A stretch of 64,000 bases of DNA from an uncultured Erythrobacter sp. (GTDB taxonomy: Bacteria > Pseudomonadota > Alphaproteobacteria > Sphingomonadales > Sphingomonadaceae). The translations under genes were made by a program, and so were the position numbers. Numbering within the stretch: the first letter of the stretch is position 1; each line of letters starts with the position of its first letter. The notes under the pieces were generated by a model, which worked only from the letters and a program-made list of their open reading frames with translations, had not been told where the DNA came from and ran no database searches. The stretch spans positions 434,001-498,000 of the forward strand of contig CANLZP010000003.1 in the NCBI GenBank assembly GCA_947495695.1. The letters run 5' to 3'. Of this stretch, positions 9,312 to 19,515 are shown piece by piece.

Positions 9312-10352
9312 ATGTACGCCAGCCGCGAGAGCGCACCTCAGAAGACCGAAAATCTGCCACTGGTTGGCAGGAGAGCTGCCGAACAATTCGAGAGGAATGA
9401 GCGGACTGCGAAGGTTCGGCCGCGCTTATTGGCGTGCCTTGATGAGACCCCTTATGCCAGAAATGTGGGGGCGCACGCTGTCGCAATTGCCGGAAGCCTC
9501 GCTCTTGAGGTTGTACTGGCGCGGGTGCTTCCCGAAAGTCGGTCATCGGGCATACCGGCCGATCCCATTGCCTGGCAGCTCCGCCAGCATTCGCATCGCA
9601 AAGCCCTTCAGGAGTTGGCCAATGAGGTCGGGGTTTCCCCCGATACTGCCGAGGTCCTTCTGACCGGGGAGCCGGCCGACGAACTCATCGATTGGGCCGA
9701 TACGAATGGTGCTGCACTCATGGCGCTTGCAACGCATCGCAATTGCAATCGAACCGGCCTTGGCTCGACGGCCCTGCACATCCTCGATCACGGTACGGTT
9801 TCGTTGCTTCTCGTGCCACCAAGGCATGAGCAACCCGTGGCTCGGTATAAGCGCATTTTGGTCCCGATCGACGGTTCGGCGCGTGCCGAAAGTGTTCTGC
9901 CGGTGGCTCTGAGAATTGCGCGCACCCACAATTCCCAGCTCGTCCTTTGCCATGTGGTGCCGCGTTTGAGCGGTCTCAACGCATTTTCCTTGGGATCATC
10001 GAGCGAACTGAGCGCAGAAATCGAGCGGCAGAACGAACGCCATGCTCGCGAATCGCTGGAGCAGCTTCGCTTGCGTGCGATGGAGGACGGGATCGATGTG
10101 CAGGTTCGCATGCTTGGTCCCGACGATCCTCGCCATGCCTTGTGCCGTATGTCCCATGAATTGGAGGCCGACCTCGTCATCATTTCGTCGCACGGAGCAA
10201 CGGCATTGAGCGATATCCCATGCGGCAGTGTCGCGGAATATCTTGCAAGCCATTGTCCGATGCCCGTGCTGATGGTGCGACCCAATCTGGTCACGGGGTT
10301 GCGCCAGGACACCTGTGATAGCGAGGGCCAATCGGTCTTCCGCTTCGGCTAG
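9312..10352 (+). CDS. Tandem universal stress protein (two UspA domains)
   Basis: A 346-residue protein made of two Usp folds, about residues 35-170 and 178-335. The second begins with YKRILVPIDGSARAE, the usual Usp start; its ATP-binding loop SSHGATALSDIPCGSVAEYL is a diverged form of G-2x-G-9x-G(S/T). The first domain has THRNCNRTGLGSTALHIL at the equivalent place. ATG at 9312 was chosen because it follows a very strong ribosome site, AAGGAGGA, at 9299-9306. The stop codon overlaps the GTG start of the giant glucan synthase gene, so the two are co-translated. Such proteins typically help survival under energy or oxygen limitation. Confidence 0.88.
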   Translation: MYASRESAPQKTENLPLVGRRAAEQFERNERTAKVRPRLLACLDETPYARNVGAHAVAIAGSLALEVVLARVLPESRSSGIPADPIAWQLRQHSHRKALQELANEVGVSPDTAEVLLTGEPADELIDWADTNGAALMALATHRNCNRTGLGSTALHILDHGTVSLLLVPPRHEQPVARYKRILVPIDGSARAESVLPVALRIARTHNSQLVLCHVVPRLSGLNAFSLGSSSELSAEIERQNERHARESLEQLRLRAMEDGIDVQVRMLGPDDPRHALCRMSHELEADLVIISSHGATALSDIPCGSVAEYLASHCPMPVLMVRPNLVTGLRQDTCDSEGQSVFRFG

Positions 10353-13300
10353 TGGCTGACACTCCTGAAACCCTGTCCCCGCTGGAACATGTCGCGGATG
10401 AGCTCGGCCTGAGCCACAACATCACGCGGCAACCGACTTCGCTAGTTGGACTGTTGCGTGAACCCCGGGCGGTGGAACGTTGGCTCACCGCGGCGCGTAT
10501 GGCATCCAGGAAACCGGCCCCCGAAGTCGCAAAGGCTGCTGAATGGCTGCTCGACAACGATTATCAGGTAAATCGGGCCCTTCGGCAAATCCGAAAGGAC
10601 CTGCCGCGCGATTTCTATGCAAAGCTGCCCGCGTTGGCCGACTGTGAGATAGAGGGGCCGCGTGTGTTCGTGCTTGCGCACGAATTGCTTCGTGCGACGC
10701 ACTTGCAGCTTTCGCTTGCCAATGCGGTCCGCTTCATCCGCGCCTACCAGCGTCACCAGCAGTTGACGATTGCGGAGCTCTGGGCCTTCCCCACAATGCT
10801 CAGGATAGCCTGCGTCGAGATACTGGTTGCCGCGCTTACTCCAATGCTCGCTGGAGAAGTGGCGGTGGATATTCCGCTATCGAGTTGTGCCTGTGAGTCG
10901 CAGTCGTTGAGCGCGACCGATCGGGTGGCAAGAGCGATCTCCAACCTTGCCGAGGTTGCCGCAATCCCCTGGGAGGAGTTCTTCGAGCGGGTCAGCCTGG
11001 TTGATACTATCCTTGGTGGCGATCCGGCTCGGGCATACGGCCAGATGGATTTCGAGACTCGCGACCGGTATCGCAGCGCGGTCGAAGAAATCGCGGAGTG
11101 GGGCGGGGCCGGGGAAACCGAAGTGGCGCAGTCCGCAATCGCGCTGGCCCGCGCAAGGGGCGCAGAAACGGTTGCGCATCATGTCGGCTATTGGCTGATA
11201 GACGATGGGCGCCGCCAGCTTGAACGCCAGTTTTCAGCGAGACCCGGCTGGAAAGAGCGCGCAAGGCGGGCAATGCTCGATCATCCCGGGCGGTTGTTCA
11301 GTTTCACCATGGTCTTCTCAGGCCTAATATGCGCTTTATTGCCGGTTGCCTATCTGGCGCGGATTGAGGCTCCGTGGCCCCAATGGGTTGCGGCCCTGCT
11401 GCTGAGCCAGGTTCCTGCATCGATCCTCGCGATAGCTCTGGTCCATTGGTTCGTCACTCAGGTCACTGAGCCGCGACTGCTTCCCAAATTGGATGAGAGA
11501 AACGGTGTTCCCGGCGCTTTCCCGGTCACGGTTACAGTGCCAGTCGTCATTGCGGATGCAGGTGAAGTCCCCGGCCTTGCTGAACAGATCGAAAAGCACT
11601 GGCTCGCCAACGCCGATCCCAATATTCAGATCGCACTGCTCGCCGATCTGGCGGATGCTCCCCACGAGGTCATGCCGTTAGATCATGCGATCATCGATGC
11701 GCTCAGAAAGGCGATTGATAGCTTGAATGAAAAGTATCGGGAGGGCACGAGAACGCCGTTTAACCTGCTGATTCGGCCGCGGCTCTTCAATAGCGGCGAA
11801 GGCTGCTGGATGGCTTGGGAGCGCAAGCGCGGCAAGCTCGAACAGTTCAACCGGATGCTGGTCGAAGGTGACCGCGCGCCGTTTTCCCTGATTCTCGGTG
11901 ATCCGCTTGCGCTCGACACGACACAGTTCGTTGTAACAGTTGACGCCGATACGATGCTGCCGCCGCGTTCGGTTGCCAAGCTGGCAGGTGTGCTCGCCCA
12001 TCCGCTCAATCGACCGCAGCTCGATCGCGATAGGGGGAGGATTATTCGCGGATACTCGCTGATTCAGCCGAGGGTCGAGATATCTCCTGAAAGCGGGAGA
12101 CGCACGCGCTTTGCAAGGCTCTTCACGGGCGAAACTGCGATCGACATTTACAGCCGCGCCGTTTCCGATGTCTATCAGGACCTGTTCGGCTGCGGGATAT
12201 TCGTGGGTAAGGGAATTTATGACTTGGGCGCTTTCCATGCGAGCACTCAGGGACGGGTTCCGGAAAATGCGATCCTCAGCCATGATCTTTTCGAAGGGGC
12301 ATTGGGCCGCGCCGCGCTCGCAACAGACATCGTTCTCTATGAGGGGTTTCCGGCGACCTACAGCCAGTATTCGAAACGGCTCCATCGCTGGGTTAGGGGT
12401 GATTGGCAATTGCTGCCATGGCTGATGGGCCGGGTTCCAGATGCAACAGGCAGGCTGGTGCGAAACCCGATACGCGGTATCGATCGCTGGAAAATACTCG
12501 ACAATCTCCGGCGAAGCCTGGTCGCGCCCGGACTGGTTGCACTTGCGCTCGCCGGCTGGTTATTGCTGCCCGGGAGTCCTTGGTTTTGGACGGGTCTGGT
12601 GCTGCTGGCTCCTGCCGGCCAGCTGTTCATTGACCTGGCAAGCGGTTTGGCGCGCGGACGGCGCAAGGGCTTGAGCTATGGCTTCTGGTCGAGGCTGGGG
12701 GACCAGTGCGGGCGCTGGCTGCTTTTCATAGTCTTCATGCTGAACGAAGCGCTCGTCTCGTTGCATGCGATTGCAGTGACGCTCTGGCGGCGTTCGGTTT
12801 CGCACAAGCGCTTGCTCGAATGGGTTTCCGCTGCGCACATTGAAAGGAATGTAATCGGTGCCACCAGTTCTGCGTACTATTGGCGCTCAATGGCACCATC
12901 GGTTGCGCTCGCGCTGGCGATGAGCGCAGCTATCGTCACGATTAGACCCGAAGCGATATCACCTGCCTCGCTGCTGCTGCTGCCTTGGATTCTCGCTCCA
13001 GAAATCACGCGGTTCATCGAACAGGCACGGCGTAGCGAGGAGCCCGACGCCTCACGCTTGGACCCCCCATTCCTGCGACAATTGGCGCGCAAGACCTGGC
13101 TTTACTTCGAGACATTTGCAGGGCCGAGCGACAACTGGTTGCCCCCCGATAACTTCCAGGGCGAGCCGCATGAGGAGATCGCGCATCGGACCTCGCCGAC
13201 AAATATCGGAATGATGCTCATGTCTAACGCAAGTGCGTGGGATATGGGTTTCATCGGTCGGGCCGAAATGTCCGCGCGCGCGCGAAACGTATTCGACAGT

Positions 13301-16300
13301 CTTGCCCGGATGGAACGGCATCGCGGACACTTTCTCAATTGGTACGAAACGCATCATTTGCGTCCGCTGGAGCCGCGCTACGTCTCTACCGTCGACAGCG
13401 GCAATCTCGCCGCAGCCTTTCTGGTCCTCGCGCAAACGCTGCGCGATGCGAGTGAAGACTGCGCTCTTGAACCCCAACGCTGGGCAGGGCTGGACGATGT
13501 TATTCGCCTGGTCGAAACGCACGCCCATGCTCTTGCCGATACGCAAGACCTGGTCGAACGCCTTAATTTGCTTCAGCGAAATGCGCGAGAAATGCAATGC
13601 ACCGGCGCAGATTTGCGCGCCGACCTGCGCAATCTGGTCAACCACGATCTAACTGCGCTCGAACGTGAGGCGGACCAGGTCATGAAAAGCCTGGCTAATA
13701 CCCAACCTGAAGAGGTTCGCGATCTCAATATCTGGACCGAGCGCCTGCATCATCACCTGCACGACATGCTGCGCGACGCATCGGGCGAGGTTCCGTTTGA
13801 GGCTGACCTTGATGGACTTGCCAGGGAAGCGGAGCGGTTCGCCTGGGCCATGGACTTCGCCTGGCTCTATGACCGGGAGCGGCGGTTGTTCTTTATCGGG
13901 CACAATGTGAGCACCGCGAAGACCGACACCCACCACTACGACTTGCTGGCGTCCGAAGCGCGGATCGCAAGCTTCTTCGCTATCGCAAAGGGCGATGCGC
14001 CTATCGAGCACTGGTTCCACTTGGGCCGCCCCGTCACACGAGCAGACAGCGGCCTTGCGCTGGTCTCGTGGAACGGGTCGATGTTCGAATACCTGATGCC
14101 GCGGCTGCTGATGCCCGCAAGATTGGAAACCCTGCTTGGAGAAAGCGACAGGGTAGCTGTTGAGATCCAACGTCTTCATGGGAAACGGAGCAATACCCCC
14201 TGGGGTATCTCCGAATCAGCCTATGCCGCGCGTGACCCCGAACACCGCTTCCGTTACCGAGCATTCGGAGTGCCTGGCCTTGGACTACGCCGGGGATTGG
14301 CGCAGGACAGCGTGGTCGCGCCGTACGCTTCGGCGCTCGCATTGGCGGTCGATCCTGTATCTGCTCAGCAAAATCTCAAGCGGCTTGACGAGATAGGGGC
14401 GACCGGACGCTACGGAATGTGGGAGGCGATTGATTTCACCCCCGACCGCACGCATTCCGAACACGCATTCGCCCCGGTCAACGCATTCATGGCGCATCAT
14501 CAAGGGATGATTCTGTGTGCGATCGGAAATCTTCTGACAGGCGATGTTCTGGTTGACCGCTTCATGCGTTTTCCGCGCATCGATCTAGTGAGCCTGCTAC
14601 TTTCGGAACAGGTCCCCCATGAACTTCCAGCCGAGATCGAGCGGCTCGAAACTTCTGAAGGCGACGACGGGGCGCTCGGTGTCGAGCGAATCCGCCACGA
14701 GTGGGCGCCGCCGGTCAGCAACGATCCGCAGGTGCTGCTGATGGGTAATGGCCGCATGGCAAGCAGCATATCCGCCGCCGGCGGTGGCGGGCTGCGCTGG
14801 CAGGACCAGGCGCTGACCCGCTTCGTGGCCGATCCTACGCTCGATGCAGAAGGGTCTTGGCTGTATCTCCGCGATGAGCATTCGGAGCAGGTGTGGTCTG
14901 CCACGCTCCAACCAACCGGTGTTGAGCCTCGGGAAGAACGTGTCCTTTTCCGTACGCACTGTGCCGAGTTTCAGCGGCGCGAGAGTGGGATATTCACTCG
15001 GCTCGAAATCACGGTCGGCGCCAATGAAGACATCGAATTGCGCCGTCTTGCGATTGTGAATGAAAGCCAGCGGAAACGTGTTCTGCGGCTGACTAGCTAT
15101 GCCGAGATCGTCCTCGCGCCTCCTCTGGAAGACGAGCGACATCCGGCTTTCAGCAAGCTATTCGTCAAGAGCGAAAGGATTGAAGAGCCGGCCGCGCTGG
15201 TGTTCTCGCGCAGGCCAAGAAGACCCGAGGACACGCCGCCGGTGCTTCTCCAGGCGCTGATTGGGCCCGATGGCATTGTCGGCGATACGCTGTTCGAAAC
15301 AGATCGCAGGGAATTTATCGGGCGAAATCGCTCGGTTGGCGATCCGCTAGGCGCATCGAGTCCGCTGAGCGGCCGCTCTGGCTGGACGCTTGACCCGGTT
15401 GCGGCATTGCAGACGAAGGTGGAACTCGAGCCAGGGCAAAGCACCGAGCTTTGTTTGGTCATGATCGCTGCGGCCTCTCGGGCCGCGGCACTTGACGGGT
15501 TGGACCGTCACGCCACTCTCGCGGCGATCCGATGGCTCTTCGACGATGCCGAGATGGAAGCCTCGCGCGCGGTACATCGCACCCGCCTCGATCCAGCCTC
15601 ATTGCCGCTGGTCCACGCGCTGGGTTCGACCCTAATCTATCCTGGCGCTACGATGCGTTCGTCCCCGCAATGCATCCGAGACAACCGACTTGGACAGTCG
15701 AGCCTTTGGGGAATGGCCATATCGGGCGACCGTCCGATCCTTCTACTCAAAGGCGAGTTCGAAGAGGATTTATCGCTCGAATTCTTTGTTGGCGCGCATC
15801 AGATCTGGCGGCGCGCAGGGCTCGAGGTTGACGTCGTCATTCTGAAGACGATGGGATCGGCTTATCTCGAACCGGTGCGCGACGAGCTGGCACAGCTACT
15901 GCTTGAGATTGGGGCGGCTGAGATGCTGGGGCGTCAGGGTGGCTTCCATTTGGTTTTTTCCGATCAGGTGGGTGCGCAACTGGTTCGGGTTCTGGAAGCT
16001 ATGGCATGGGCCATCATCGATGGCGATGCAGGGACGATCGCCGATCAGCTCCGCCAAGCGACCGATAAGCTGGAGGCACCCTCGATCCTGCCCTCGCTTG
16101 ATTATGAGCCGGAGCGCGAGCGCCCTCCACGTCGCCCCGAAGACCTCATCTTCGACAATGGGTATGGTGGGTTCACTCGCGATGGACGCGAATATGTTAT
16201 TCACCTCGAACCCGGTATGCATACGCCAGCGCCATGGGTGAATGTGCTCGCCAACGAGCACTTCGGAACATTGGTCACGGAATCAGGTGGCGGCTTTTCG

Positions 16301-18583
16301 TGGTCGATCAACAGCGGCGAGTATCGCCTCACGCCTTGGACGAACGATCCGGTCAGCGATCGTCCAGGCGAAACCTTATACCTGCGCGATGAGGAAACCA
16401 GCGATGTATGGAGTGTGACGCCAAACCCGGCAGGAGACGATGCGACATGCCAGATACGTCACGGGGCGGGCTATACCGAGTGGACGCGCGCCTGCCGTGG
16501 GATCGAACAGCGGATGCGGGTCTCGGTGGCGACCGAGGATCCGGTGAAATTGGTGCGCCTCACCTTGAGCAATCGAGGCGCGCGCGATCGGCGTATCACG
16601 GCCACATACTATGCCGAATGGTTGCTTGGCGCTCTGCCCAGCACCTCGCGCAGGCACGTCTCCTGCCGTTTCGATGCCACTTCACAATCCATTCTTGCCA
16701 CCAGTCCATGGAGCAGTGATTTCGCGGGCAGAGTGGCTTTCCTTGCGTCCGATCAGGTTGCCCATAGCTTCACCACGGACAGGCAAGAATTTCTTGGTCG
16801 ACCCGGCGATATCACTCGGCCTGAGGGGTTGAGAAAATGGGGCCTGAGCGGTGCGGAAACTGCAGGCGGCGATGCTTGCGCTGCCTTGCAGGTGCATGTG
16901 GATATAGCTCGTAGCGAAACGGTGGAAATCGTGTTTGTGCTTGGCGAAGCGGAGTCGGAGAGCGCGGCGATCGATTTGGCGCGCAAGTGGCGAGCGATGG
17001 ATACGGTCCGACAATCCGAAACCGAGCTTGCTGGGAAATGGGATGACTTGCTGGGCGCGGTCGAGGTCTCTACGCCTGATCCCGCTTTCGATATCGCGGT
17101 CAATCGCTGGTTTCTGTATCAGAGCCTTTCATCGCGCATTATGGGCCGCACCGGGTTCTATCAGGCGAGCGGCGCGATCGGATATCGCGATCAGTTACAG
17201 GATGTGCTTGCATTCCTGATTTCCGATCCGGACCGAGCGCGAGCCCATATTCTTGAATGCGCCGCGCACCAGTTCGAAGAGGGTGACGCGCTTCACTGGT
17301 GGCATCCCCCCACCGGACGCGGCGTTCGCACGCGCTGTTCAGACGACTTGCTGTGGCTGCCCTACGCTGCCGCGCATTATGTCCATTCGACCGGCGATGT
17401 GTCGATATTGGAAGAAGACGTGCCCTTCCTTTCCGCGCCGCCGCTCGCCGACCACGAGCACGATCGCTACGCCCAGTTCGAAGCGTTGGGGCAGCCGCGT
17501 CCGCTGATCGAACATTGCGAAAGGGCGCTCGAACGAGTTGTCTTGGGTAGCCACCGCCTGCCGCTGATCGGGGCAGGGGATTGGAACGACGGCATGGACC
17601 GTGTCGGTGACAAGGGGCGAGGCGAAAGCGTTTGGCTCGCATGGTTCGCTGCGGTTTGCGCCGCTTCGCTCGCGCAGTGCGAGCGCTTACTTGGGCGCGA
17701 AGCCCAGGCGCGCCATTGGGCACACCGGGCCGCGACATGGCGCAGAAATGCCGAGGAAAACGGATGGGATGGGGAGTGGTATCGCCGCGCCTACGACGAT
17801 GAAGGTGCGCCGCTCGGTTCGCACGAGAATGATGAGTGCATGATCGATTCCATCTCGCAGTCATGGTCGGTCTTCGCTGGACGCGCCTCGCAGCGCAGCC
17901 GGACGGCGTTGCAGGCGGCGCTACGTGAACTGGTAGACGATGATGCTCAAATCGCCCGCTTGCTGTGGCCCCCTTTCGATCAGGCGATGCACGATCCTGG
18001 CTACATCAAGGCCTATCCTCCGGGAATACGCGAGAATGGCGGGCAGTATTCGCACGCTGCAGCATGGCTCGGTCTTGCGCTCGCCCGAACCGGCCAGGGC
18101 TCCCACGCATATCGCATATTCAACATGCTGAACCCGATCCAGCACGCCATGACCAGAGACGATGCGGATACGTATCGAACCGAACCATATGCGCTGGTTG
18201 CGGATATCGGTTCGACCGGAAGCTATCGTGGCCGCGGCGGGTGGAGTTGGTACACTGGGGCGGCCGCGTGGACATGGCGGTTGGCGACCGAAGGCATTCT
18301 CGGCCTCACACTGCGCAACGGCAAGCTCCATGTCGCACCCTCGCTTCCTGATGGTTGGGACGGCTTCAGCGCGCGGTTAAGATATCGCGGGGGAACGATC
18401 GAGTTGAAAGTCACCCAGATCGGACAGGTGGCCGGACGGGTCCGTGCCCGGCTGAAGGTCGATGGACAAGTGCAAGATCGACAGGATGTGACCTTTCCGC
18501 AGCCTGGCAAGGTCATCAAAGTCGAGGCGGTTATTGAGGGCTCAAGCCAACACAGTCAGACCCCGGCAGCAATGTCCATGTAA
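10352..18583 (+). CDS. ndvB: Cyclic beta-1,2-glucan synthase-like protein (NdvB/ChvB family)
   Basis: A very large (2,743-residue) inner-membrane protein that starts at a GTG overlapping the uspA stop. The order matches NdvB/ChvB: an N-terminal region, a membrane pair at about 315-380, a glucosyltransferase domain with the acidic motif VDADTM and the acceptor motif LHRWVRGDWQL, several membrane segments at about 715-900, carbohydrate-binding modules, and a C-terminal GH94 phosphorylase-like domain with the putative catalytic Asp in GDWNDGMD at about residue 2410. The family polymerises UDP-glucose, cyclises the chain, and its GH94 part trims it to fix ring size. Periplasmic cyclic glucans act in osmoprotection and envelope maintenance. 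No frameshift was seen over 8.2 kb. Confidence 0.9.
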   Translation: MADTPETLSPLEHVADELGLSHNITRQPTSLVGLLREPRAVERWLTAARMASRKPAPEVAKAAEWLLDNDYQVNRALRQIRKDLPRDFYAKLPALADCEIEGPRVFVLAHELLRATHLQLSLANAVRFIRAYQRHQQLTIAELWAFPTMLRIACVEILVAALTPMLAGEVAVDIPLSSCACESQSLSATDRVARAISNLAEVAAIPWEEFFERVSLVDTILGGDPARAYGQMDFETRDRYRSAVEEIAEWGGAGETEVAQSAIALARARGAETVAHHVGYWLIDDGRRQLERQFSARPGWKERARRAMLDHPGRLFSFTMVFSGLICALLPVAYLARIEAPWPQWVAALLLSQVPASILAIALVHWFVTQVTEPRLLPKLDERNGVPGAFPVTVTVPVVIADAGEVPGLAEQIEKHWLANADPNIQIALLADLADAPHEVMPLDHAIIDALRKAIDSLNEKYREGTRTPFNLLIRPRLFNSGEGCWMAWERKRGKLEQFNRMLVEGDRAPFSLILGDPLALDTTQFVVTVDADTMLPPRSVAKLAGVLAHPLNRPQLDRDRGRIIRGYSLIQPRVEISPESGRRTRFARLFTGETAIDIYSRAVSDVYQDLFGCGIFVGKGIYDLGAFHASTQGRVPENAILSHDLFEGALGRAALATDIVLYEGFPATYSQYSKRLHRWVRGDWQLLPWLMGRVPDATGRLVRNPIRGIDRWKILDNLRRSLVAPGLVALALAGWLLLPGSPWFWTGLVLLAPAGQLFIDLASGLARGRRKGLSYGFWSRLGDQCGRWLLFIVFMLNEALVSLHAIAVTLWRRSVSHKRLLEWVSAAHIERNVIGATSSAYYWRSMAPSVALALAMSAAIVTIRPEAISPASLLLLPWILAPEITRFIEQARRSEEPDASRLDPPFLRQLARKTWLYFETFAGPSDNWLPPDNFQGEPHEEIAHRTSPTNIGMMLMSNASAWDMGFIGRAEMSARARNVFDSLARMERHRGHFLNWYETHHLRPLEPRYVSTVDSGNLAAAFLVLAQTLRDASEDCALEPQRWAGLDDVIRLVETHAHALADTQDLVERLNLLQRNAREMQCTGADLRADLRNLVNHDLTALEREADQVMKSLANTQPEEVRDLNIWTERLHHHLHDMLRDASGEVPFEADLDGLAREAERFAWAMDFAWLYDRERRLFFIGHNVSTAKTDTHHYDLLASEARIASFFAIAKGDAPIEHWFHLGRPVTRADSGLALVSWNGSMFEYLMPRLLMPARLETLLGESDRVAVEIQRLHGKRSNTPWGISESAYAARDPEHRFRYRAFGVPGLGLRRGLAQDSVVAPYASALALAVDPVSAQQNLKRLDEIGATGRYGMWEAIDFTPDRTHSEHAFAPVNAFMAHHQGMILCAIGNLLTGDVLVDRFMRFPRIDLVSLLLSEQVPHELPAEIERLETSEGDDGALGVERIRHEWAPPVSNDPQVLLMGNGRMASSISAAGGGGLRWQDQALTRFVADPTLDAEGSWLYLRDEHSEQVWSATLQPTGVEPREERVLFRTHCAEFQRRESGIFTRLEITVGANEDIELRRLAIVNESQRKRVLRLTSYAEIVLAPPLEDERHPAFSKLFVKSERIEEPAALVFSRRPRRPEDTPPVLLQALIGPDGIVGDTLFETDRREFIGRNRSVGDPLGASSPLSGRSGWTLDPVAALQTKVELEPGQSTELCLVMIAAASRAAALDGLDRHATLAAIRWLFDDAEMEASRAVHRTRLDPASLPLVHALGSTLIYPGATMRSSPQCIRDNRLGQSSLWGMAISGDRPILLLKGEFEEDLSLEFFVGAHQIWRRAGLEVDVVILKTMGSAYLEPVRDELAQLLLEIGAAEMLGRQGGFHLVFSDQVGAQLVRVLEAMAWAIIDGDAGTIADQLRQATDKLEAPSILPSLDYEPERERPPRRPEDLIFDNGYGGFTRDGREYVIHLEPGMHTPAPWVNVLANEHFGTLVTESGGGFSWSINSGEYRLTPWTNDPVSDRPGETLYLRDEETSDVWSVTPNPAGDDATCQIRHGAGYTEWTRACRGIEQRMRVSVATEDPVKLVRLTLSNRGARDRRITATYYAEWLLGALPSTSRRHVSCRFDATSQSILATSPWSSDFAGRVAFLASDQVAHSFTTDRQEFLGRPGDITRPEGLRKWGLSGAETAGGDACAALQVHVDIARSETVEIVFVLGEAESESAAIDLARKWRAMDTVRQSETELAGKWDDLLGAVEVSTPDPAFDIAVNRWFLYQSLSSRIMGRTGFYQASGAIGYRDQLQDVLAFLISDPDRARAHILECAAHQFEEGDALHWWHPPTGRGVRTRCSDDLLWLPYAAAHYVHSTGDVSILEEDVPFLSAPPLADHEHDRYAQFEALGQPRPLIEHCERALERVVLGSHRLPLIGAGDWNDGMDRVGDKGRGESVWLAWFAAVCAASLAQCERLLGREAQARHWAHRAATWRRNAEENGWDGEWYRRAYDDEGAPLGSHENDECMIDSISQSWSVFAGRASQRSRTALQAALRELVDDDAQIARLLWPPFDQAMHDPGYIKAYPPGIRENGGQYSHAAAWLGLALARTGQGSHAYRIFNMLNPIQHAMTRDDADTYRTEPYALVADIGSTGSYRGRGGWSWYTGAAAWTWRLATEGILGLTLRNGKLHVAPSLPDGWDGFSARLRYRGGTIELKVTQIGQVAGRVRARLKVDGQVQDRQDVTFPQPGKVIKVEAVIEGSSQHSQTPAAMSM

Positions 18584-18660
18584 GCCTTGTGCCGAAGTCC
18601 GCCACGACAATGTATCGCGGAACCACACCTATTTCCTTCCGGCACCCGGTGGGAAATTCT

Positions 18661-19360
18661 CTTGTCGAAACGCTCGACGGAAGGTTATATCACTAAACTC
18701 ACCGTTACTTTCGCAAACCGAAAGGCTGCCGGACGCGCTCTTGCACGCGAACTTTCGTCGCGAGACTGGACCGATCTGGCCGTGCTCGCATTGCCGCGCG
18801 GAGGTGTTCCGGTTGCATGCGAAATCACGTGCGAATTGAGCGCGCCGCTCGATCTGGCGATTGTGCGCAAACTCGGGGAGCCCGGTCACGAGGAATATAC
18901 CATTGGGCAGTTCTCGATGGTGACAATCCCGAAGTGGTGATCGACAAAAATGCCGCCACAGCTTCCCGCGTGAGCGAAGCCTATATAGCGCGTCAGATCG
19001 CTTAATCGTTCAAGGAATAGGCCGGCGCCGGGCGGCTTACGGGCTCGATGCTCCGTCTGATCTGAGGGGACGCACGGCAATCGTAGTGGATCATGGCATC
19101 GCCACGGGCAGCACGGCTAAGGCTGCGCTCATTGCGGTCCGCAAGGCCGGGCCTTCTCGCATCGCCCTTGCCATCCCGGTAGCGCTGCCAGATGCGATTT
19201 CGGAATTGGCCCCGCTTTGTGATGAGATTGTGTGCCTTTCGCAGCCGCGAAACTTCTTTGCCGAGGGCCGCAGTACGATGACTTCGGGCAAACGAGCGAT
19301 ATCGAAGTCGTAGGATATCTCGAACTTGCCCGCAGAGATGCAAAGCAGGAAAGCCGATGA
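18661..19360 (+). pseudogene. Degraded phosphoribosyltransferase
   Basis: Recognisable pieces of one phosphoribosyltransferase lie in order in different frames. Piece one (to 18940) has FANRKAAGRALARELSSR and ALPRGGVPVACEI and reaches LGEPGHEEYTIGQF. Piece two, in another frame around 18910-19005, reads GDNPEVVIDKNAA. Piece three, from about 19047, has the PRPP-binding loop IVVDHGIATGSTAKAAL and CLSQPRNFFAEG. The last part, from about 19271, is in yet another frame: QYDDFGQTSDIEV to a stop at 19358-19360. At least three frameshifts and a stop near 19013 break the gene. Intact relatives are about 210-220 residues and often sit beside stress or Usp genes. Confidence 0.75.
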
Positions 19361-19515
19361 CTGGTGATAGCCTCGTCCCGCTGCCGTCCAAGCGCTAATT
19401 TTCCCCTTTCCGTATGTGGTGCGGAAACGGAAGCGGGGCCTGCGGGGGTTTACCTAAAGAATATGCATATCGGGACGCATATCGGTATGATATGACTGCC
19501 TACCACGACCGCCTC

